In this document: positions 59,205-64,000 of the stretch, one piece after another
Numbering within the stretch: the stretch's first letter is position 1
Layout: the number at the start of each line of letters is the position of its first letter
Source of the DNA: Bacillota bacterium
GTDB taxonomy: Bacteria > Bacillota > Clostridia > Christensenellales > SZUA-584
NCBI GenBank assembly: GCA_023436115.1
Contig: JAEZKQ010000008.1
Coordinates: forward strand, 1 to 64,000
Direction: 5' to 3'
DNA: 64,000 nt
Made by a program: the position numbers and the translations under genes
Notes under the pieces: model-generated
What the model saw: only the letters and a program-made list of their open reading frames with translations
The model's database searches: none
Told to the model about the DNA's origin: nothing

Positions 59205-60839
59205 ATGGCAAAACAGATTAAGTATGGCGAAGAAGCAAGACGTTTGCTCGAGGCGGGCGTTAACCAACTGTCGGATACAGTGAAAGTGACGCTGGGACCC
59301 AAGGGAAGAAACGTCGTTCTCGATAAGAAATTCGGCTCGCCGATCATCACCAACGACGGTGTGACGATCGCGAAGGAAATCGAACTGGAAGATCCGTTTG
59401 AAAACATGGGCGCTCAGCTTGTGAAGGAAGTTGCTACCAAGACAAACGACGTAGCGGGCGACGGCACAACCACAGCCACACTGCTGGCTCAGGCGATTAT
59501 CCGCGAAGGCCTTAAGAACGTGGCAGCGGGCGCAAACCCGATGGTTATCAAGAAGGGCATTTTAAAAGCGGTTGAAGTGTCTGTGGACAGCTTGAAAGAG
59601 CTTTCTGTACCCATCACCGGCACCACAGCGATCGCTCAGGTTGCGTCTATTTCCGCAGGTGACGAGGAAATCGGCGCGCTGATTGCCGAAGCCATGGAGA
59701 AGGTTGGCAACGACGGCGTTATCACCGTTGAAGAAAGCAAGACAATGAAGACCGAGCTGGCTGTCGTAGAAGGTATGGAATTCGACAGAGGCTATGCATC
59801 TGCATACATGGTGACCGATACTGAGAAGATGGAAGCGGTACTGGACGAACCGTTGATTCTGATCACCGACAAGAAAATCTCCAACATACAGGAACTGCTG
59901 CCCATATTGGAGCAGGTTGTTCAGCAGGGCAAAAAGCTGCTCATCATCGCGGAGGATGTGGAAGGCGAAGCCCTCACCACGCTCATCGTTAACAAGCTCC
60001 GCGGCACATTCACATGCGTAGCGGTGAAAGCTCCCGGCTTTGGCGACAGACGCAAAGCGATGCTTCAGGATATCGCGATACTGACCGGCGGCGAAGTGAT
60101 CTCCGACGAAGTCGGCATCGAGCTCAAAGAAGCTACAATCGACATGCTGGGTAAAGCCCGTCAGGTCAAGGTTGACAAAGAGAACACCACGATCGTGGAA
60201 GGCGCAGGCGATCCGTCTGAGATCAAGGCCCGTATCAACTCCATCAAGGCCCAGATCGAAGAGACGACATCGGATTACGATCGCGAAAAGCTTCAGGAAC
60301 GTTTGGCAAAGCTCGCCGGCGGCGTGGCTGTGATCCAGGTGGGCGCGGCGACCGAGACCGAAATGAAGGAAAGCAAAATGCGCATCGAAGACGCTCTGGC
60401 AGCCACACGCGCGGCTGTGGAAGAGGGTATCGTACCGGGCGGCGGAGTGGCCTCGCTGTATGCGGCCAACGCTGTGGCTAAGGCTGTGGAAAGCGCCGAA
60501 GGCGACAAAAAGACCGGCCTGCAGATCGTCATGAGAGCGTTGGAAGAACCCGTCCGCCAGATCGCGGCGAATGCCGGCCTTGAGGGCAGCGTCATCGTCG
60601 ATAAGATCAAGAACGCGAACGATAAAAACTTCGGTTATGATGCGGCCAAGAACGAGTACTGCGACATGGTAGCCAAGGGCATCATAGACCCGACGAAGGT
60701 GACAAGAAGCGCGATACAGAACGCGGCTTCCATTGCCTCCATGCTGCTCACCACCGAGAGCATCGTCACAGACATCCCCGAGGAAAAGGGTGCTGCGATG
60801 CCGGGCGGCGCACCGGGCGGAATGCCGGGCATGTATTAA
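59205..60839 (+). CDS. groEL: Chaperonin GroEL
   Basis: This 544-residue chaperonin has the nucleotide-site block LGPKGRNVVLDKKFG and TNDGVTIAKEIELEDPFENMGAQLVKEVA, GDGTTTATLLAQ, and the apical and equatorial motifs (VEGMEFDRGYASAYMVTD, GGGVASLYA). The tail is Gly/Met-rich (GGAPGGMPGMY). Forms the 14-mer folding cage with GroES. AGGAGG precedes the ATG. Confidence 0.98.
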   Translation: MAKQIKYGEEARRLLEAGVNQLSDTVKVTLGPKGRNVVLDKKFGSPIITNDGVTIAKEIELEDPFENMGAQLVKEVATKTNDVAGDGTTTATLLAQAIIREGLKNVAAGANPMVIKKGILKAVEVSVDSLKELSVPITGTTAIAQVASISAGDEEIGALIAEAMEKVGNDGVITVEESKTMKTELAVVEGMEFDRGYASAYMVTDTEKMEAVLDEPLILITDKKISNIQELLPILEQVVQQGKKLLIIAEDVEGEALTTLIVNKLRGTFTCVAVKAPGFGDRRKAMLQDIAILTGGEVISDEVGIELKEATIDMLGKARQVKVDKENTTIVEGAGDPSEIKARINSIKAQIEETTSDYDREKLQERLAKLAGGVAVIQVGAATETEMKESKMRIEDALAATRAAVEEGIVPGGGVASLYAANAVAKAVESAEGDKKTGLQIVMRALEEPVRQIAANAGLEGSVIVDKIKNANDKNFGYDAAKNEYCDMVAKGIIDPTKVTRSAIQNAASIASMLLTTESIVTDIPEEKGAAMPGGAPGGMPGMY

Positions 60840-60867
60840 GCCAAAAATAATTTTTATACATCAGAAA

Positions 60868-60898
60868 AGCGCAAGGGTCATAAGCTCTTGCGCTTTTT
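60868..60898 (+). terminator. Terminator of groESL
   Basis: AGCGCAAG (60868-60875) pairs with CTTGCGCT (60887-60894), followed by T. Confidence 0.8.
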
Positions 60899-60995
60899 AT
60901 GTTTCCCAAAAAAGGGAAAAGGAAGGGTGTGTCGAAAACGTAATGTAACCACAGTCTGCAAAACAAACCGCTTATTGGCTGGCGTATGGAGGAAT

Positions 60996-61440
60996 ATGTA
61001 CAAAAAGAATCTCACTGCTATAATGATTATGATTGTTTTAGGGATGCTGCTGTTCATAAACGGTTGCACAAAGGTGCCTCAGTCTTCTGAGCAGGAGAAG
61101 GCGGGTGCAATAATCTCAGATGTATGCATGGGCCTTTGTTAACGAGGAAAATTTTAAGGATACTTTTAGTAGGGACATTGAAAGAGCACACAGCAAGATC
61201 TTTTTTGTAAAAGAAATGTTGACTCAAATGCTTATTGCAACTGAGACATCAGATTTTGAAGATGTTTCAATTGTTTTTAATGAAGGGATCAAACTCGTGC
61301 AAAACATTGACGACGAAAGCTTAAGCGAACGGGATGCTGACGACTATTTAGAGCTTTTAAGTGTTATGGACTGGGCTTGCGGCGTTTATCCGGACTTAAT
61401 TCTTACTCAGTCATCTGCGGGCAATGCTTTGGCTGCATAA
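60996..61440 (+). pseudogene. Small lipoprotein, probably frameshifted (or two overlapping ORFs)
   Basis: From the ATG at 60996 (GGAGG just upstream) the product starts MYKKNLTAIMIMIVLGMLLF and continues INGC, a lipoprotein signal with Cys at residue 22. That frame stops at 61142 after only 48 codons. A second frame, open from the ATG at 61120 to 61440 without a signal or good ribosome binding site, encodes a helical acidic stretch (ENFKDTFSRDIERAHSKIFF and so on). A one-base change near 61120 would join them into a ~145-residue lipoprotein. Otherwise the second ORF is translationally coupled. Family unknown. Confidence 0.5.
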
Positions 61441-61461
61441 CGAATAAAGGCGTCACATTCT

Positions 61462-61489
61462 ATGGCGGTAAAAACTATCGCCATTTTTT
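61462..61489 (+). terminator. Terminator after the lipoprotein gene
   Basis: ATGGCG (61462-61467) pairs with CGCCAT (61479-61484) followed by six T. Confidence 0.7.
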
Positions 61490-61629
61490 GTTGTGAATAG
61501 GATAGCCTTCTGGGTTGACTCTTCATACGGGGGCGGATTATTTCAGCACTTTTATTGCCGAATATCACACCAAGCATATAAAATACCACTATTAAACGCT
61601 TGCACCAATGACATACTGATTAAGGAGTA

Positions 61630-61779
61630 ATGGTTCTGGATTTTATGAACAGTGCCTATTTATACATCGCCGGCGCGGCTACCGCCGTTTTTGTGCGGTG
61701 CAATCTGCGTATTTTCTCGTGCGGGCTGTTAAGCGCGGCCGAGAGCCGGGGCTATCAAATAAGTAAAAGCAGGCCTTAA
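61630..61779 (+). CDS. Possible small membrane protein (49 residues)
   Basis: A short frame follows AAGGAG, but with only 2 bases to the ATG at 61630 (the next ATG at 61645 is 17 bases away). The product has one possible TM segment (AYLYIAGAATAVFVRC). Ribosome spacing is poor and no family is recognised. The rest of 61490-61879 holds nothing I can support. Confidence 0.25.
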   Translation: MVLDFMNSAYLYIAGAATAVFVRCNLRIFSCGLLSAAESRGYQISKSRP

Positions 61780-61879
61780 AAAGTCCGTTCTGATACATTG
61801 ATTATTCTCATATACATTTGGTGAATACATCCACTTAACGGTTGGCCGTTGCTGTCCAAATATATATGGGGGCCGTTCT

Positions 61880-62809
61880 ATGAGCCTGATCAGTGTGATT
61901 ATTCCTTGTTATAACGAAGAAGCATCACTCCCTCTTTTCTATAGCCGCATCACGAACGTGATGAAAACGATGGGCGCGATTTTTGAGCTGGTCTTTATCA
62001 ACGACGGGTCAAGTGACGGCACGCAGCGCGTGATTGAGTACTTGAGCGAAAAGGACAGCCGGGTCAAATACATCTCGTTCTCGCGTAACTTTGGCAAAGA
62101 AGCGGCGCTTTGGGCGGGCCTCGAGCACGCCATGGGAGACTATGTGGCGCTGATCGACGCGGATTTGCAGGACCCGCCGGAGCTGCTGAAACAGATGTAC
62201 AAGGCGGTCACAAAGGAGGGCTTTGACTGTGCGGCGGCACGGCGCGTGTCCCGTATCGGGGAGCCGCCGATACGTTCTTTCTTTGCGCGGCAGTTTTACA
62301 GGCTAATCAACCGCATATCTAAAACGCAAATCGTTGACGGCGCGCGTGAATTCCGGCTGATGACGCGCCAGGTGGCGGATGCGATATTGCAACTCAAAGA
62401 AATCAACCGCTTTTCCAAGGGTATATTCAGCTGGGTGGGTTTTTGCACCAAATGGATTGAATATGAGAACGTGTTGCGATCCGCGGGAGAAACCAAATGG
62501 TCGTTCTGGAAGCTGTTCATTTACTCGCTGGACGGTATTGCTGCTTTTTCCACAGCGCCATTGGCACTGGCTTCGGTGATGGGGCTGTTCTTCTGTTTTG
62601 TCGCGCTGATAATGATCGTCATGATTATTGCCAAAACGCTGCTCTGGGGAGATATCGTGGCGGGGTATGCCTCAACAATATGTCTCATACTTTTTATTGG
62701 CGGGCTGGAGCTTTTCTGCGTGGGCATATTGGGGCTTTACTTATCCAAAACGTATCTGGAAACAAAGCAAAGGCCGGTTTACATCGTGAAGAAGGCAAAG
62801 CTGGATTAA
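61880..62809 (+). CDS. Family 2 glycosyltransferase, DPM1/GtrB-like
   Basis: This 309-residue protein has a GT-A domain (1-230): SVIIPCYNEEASLP, FINDGSSDGT and the DxD-like DADLQDPPELL. Two C-terminal TM helices (about 230-255 and 265-290) follow, as in polyprenyl-phosphate glucose/mannose synthases (GtrB, YkoT type). It probably charges undecaprenyl phosphate with a hexose for surface glycosylation. No partner GtrA or GtrC gene is nearby. Confidence 0.85.
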   Translation: MSLISVIIPCYNEEASLPLFYSRITNVMKTMGAIFELVFINDGSSDGTQRVIEYLSEKDSRVKYISFSRNFGKEAALWAGLEHAMGDYVALIDADLQDPPELLKQMYKAVTKEGFDCAAARRVSRIGEPPIRSFFARQFYRLINRISKTQIVDGAREFRLMTRQVADAILQLKEINRFSKGIFSWVGFCTKWIEYENVLRSAGETKWSFWKLFIYSLDGIAAFSTAPLALASVMGLFFCFVALIMIVMIIAKTLLWGDIVAGYASTICLILFIGGLELFCVGILGLYLSKTYLETKQRPVYIVKKAKLD

Positions 62810-62871
62810 GCTATCTCTCCATTCTCCTTGGAGTTTGGCTTGCATATAAACGTTGCTTTTTAGTTTAATAA

Positions 62872-62961
62872 TTATGGGCTATCATTATTTAAAATAATGA
62901 CAACCCATAATAAAAGGATGAGGCCTAGAATGCCAAGTAGTACCCATATATACCACTTCAT
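62872..62961 (-). CDS. 29-residue single-pass membrane peptide
   Basis: A short frame, with AATGAGG six to seven bases before its ATG, encodes MKWYIWVLLG followed by a nearly uninterrupted Leu/Ile/Val/Trp run, then NNDSP at the end. This is one TM helix with short tails. It is alone in the 350-base gap between the glycosyltransferase and the oxoamine synthase, on the opposite strand. I do not recognise it, and codon count alone cannot prove expression. Confidence 0.5.
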   Translation of the reverse strand: MKWYIWVLLGILGLILLLWVVIILNNDSP

Positions 62962-63085
62962 AAATTACCTCATTATGTATTTAATTGTGTTCTATTATTA
63001 CTGTTGACCTTCAAAAAACAGACCTTTTCCTTTCCGCTCACCAAAATTTTAGATTTTTCATTATTGACTTTGAATAATAAAAAAC

Positions 63086-63114
63086 TTGTTAGATTATCAA
63101 ATTATATGTATACT
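63086..63114 (+). promoter_or_regulatory. Promoter of the oxoamine synthase gene
   Basis: TTGTTA (63086-63091), 17-base spacer, TATACT (63109-63114), 41 bases before the start codon. Confidence 0.65.
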
Positions 63115-63155
63115 CATGTGTAGACCTTTGGAATATAGAAAGGGAGATTTTTTTC

Positions 63156-64000
63156 GTGGATCTATTTGAAAAATGCTATGCTTTTACCGATGCAAGAGAT
63201 GCCATCGCTTCAGGGCTTTACCCATACTTTCATGCCCTTCACACCGCACAGGATACCGAAGTCGTTATGGACGGCAAACGTATCATTATGATCGGCTCCA
63301 ACAACTACATGGGACTCACCAGCGACCCGCGCACGATCAAGGCTGCCAAAGAGGCGCTGGAGAAATACGGGACAGGCTGTTCGGGCTCACGCTTTTTAAA
63401 TGGTACGCTTGTGCTGCACGAGCAACTGGAAAAAGAGCTGGCAGAGTTTTTTAATAAGGACGCTGCGCTCACTTTCAGCACCGGCTTTCAGACCAACTTA
63501 GGCGCCATCAGCGCTGTGGTGGGGCGTCACGATTATATTATCAATGACTCGGAAAACCACGCGAGCATCATCGATGCCAGCCGTTTAAGCTTTGTAAAAA
63601 ACGTGCTCAAATATGAGCATAGCAATATGGACAGCCTGGAAGAAAGGCTGCAAAGGCTGCCTGAAGACGCGGGTAAGCTCATCATCACGGACGGCGTATT
63701 CAGCATGAGCGGCGATATTGCAAAGCTCCCTGAGATCGTGGAGCTTGCCAAGAAGTACAAAGCGCGTATCATGGTAGACGATGCGCACGGCGCGGGTATG
63801 ATCGGCCATTGCGGCCGCGGCACGGCCAACTACTTTGGCCTTGAAAAAGAGGTCGATATCATCATGACGACGTTCTCTAAGTCGTTTGCGTCGCTGGGCG
63901 GATGCATCGCGGCGGAGGAGCGTGTCATCGATTATATCAAGCACCGCTCGCGTCCGTTTATATTCAGCGCCTCGCTGCCGCCGGCCAACGCAGCCGCTGC
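63156..64000 (+). CDS. Alpha-oxoamine synthase resembling serine palmitoyltransferase (3' end outside window)
   Basis: The GTG at 63156 follows AAGGGAG at nine bases and opens 281 codons to the window end. It is a PLP fold-type I enzyme: GSNNYMGLTSDPR, YGTGCSGSRFLNGTL, FSTGFQTNLGA, DSENHASIIDASRLSF, DGVFSMSGDIAKLPEIV, VDDAHGAGMIG and the PLP-lysine loop TTFSKSFASLGG. It condenses an amino acid with an acyl-CoA. The GLYPYF start, SGSRFLNGTL and SKSFAS-GG recall Bacteroidetes serine palmitoyltransferases (or the related cysteate acyltransferase for capnine) more than BioF or Kbl. The substrate assignment is inferred. Confidence 0.75.
   Translation, partial: MDLFEKCYAFTDARDAIASGLYPYFHALHTAQDTEVVMDGKRIIMIGSNNYMGLTSDPRTIKAAKEALEKYGTGCSGSRFLNGTLVLHEQLEKELAEFFNKDAALTFSTGFQTNLGAISAVVGRHDYIINDSENHASIIDASRLSFVKNVLKYEHSNMDSLEERLQRLPEDAGKLIITDGVFSMSGDIAKLPEIVELAKKYKARIMVDDAHGAGMIGHCGRGTANYFGLEKEVDIIMTTFSKSFASLGGCIAAEERVIDYIKHRSRPFIFSASLPPANAAA

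Overview
The window looks like chromosome of an anaerobic, Gram-positive-type bacterium of the Clostridia (Bacillota). The basis is: strong GGAGG-type ribosome binding sites; a perfect CIRCE operator before groESL; HPr kinase; SleB/CwlJ-type wall hydrolases and secreted D,D-carboxypeptidases; a flavodiiron/hemerythrin oxygen- and NO-defence operon; a two-cluster ferredoxin with a Crp/Fnr regulator; and a TM-anchored Listeria-Bacteroides-repeat surface protein. I cannot name a genus. No tRNA, rRNA, CRISPR array, intact insertion sequence or prophage is visible.

Layout. 1-4250: repeat-rich surface protein, head-GIN lipoprotein, inositol-monophosphatase-like protein that lacks its catalytic motif. 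4300-5640: an AT-rich 'graveyard' with a frameshifted CGGC-domain gene, a YkvA-like pseudogene with three frameshifts and a LysE C-terminal remnant. 5740-9090: MarR/MFS pair, VOC protein, intact LysE exporter. 9240-12390: flavodiiron protein, DUF1858, DUF438/hemerythrin/PAS and cupin operon. 12460-18180: transglutaminase-like, DUF5685, DnaJ-like, membrane and methyltransferase genes. 18200-20690: a large membrane protein built from a trypsin-like domain, a kinase C-lobe and TPR-like repeats. 20990-29330: phosphoglycerate-mutase-like, Fe-ADH, LysM, two DUF4203-like membrane proteins, argJ, transglutaminase, Crp/Fnr regulator and divergent ferredoxin. 29650-37900: DUF2156, an Eis-like acetyltransferase and the F-type ATP synthase operon. 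37970-45110: phosphatase, TetR/flavodoxin, three paralogous membrane-anchored cell wall hydrolases. 45160-49100: reverse-strand HAD-hprK-ROK kinase-solute-binding operon. 49200-53410: two D,D-carboxypeptidases and a frameshifted esterase. 53410-58400: topoisomerase IV-type pair and dCMP deaminase. 58780-60900: groESL. 60990-64000: lipoprotein, glycosyltransferase, a 29-residue membrane peptide and an alpha-oxoamine synthase resembling serine palmitoyltransferase that runs off the window.

How genes connect. (1) The ATP synthase has no separate delta gene; the delta C-terminal domain is fused to the N-terminus of alpha. (2) All three cell wall hydrolase promoters share 11-bp-period TGTTAC-type direct repeats running into a TTGACA-like -35, the layout of WalR-type (OmpR-family) sites; a related arrangement lies at the second carboxypeptidase promoter. 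(3) An identical 14-bp palindrome lies in the Crp/Fnr-ferredoxin divergent region and upstream of the flavodiiron operon 19 kb away, suggesting one redox/nitrosative regulon. (4) Single-base frameshifts occur in several accessory genes while core genes are intact.
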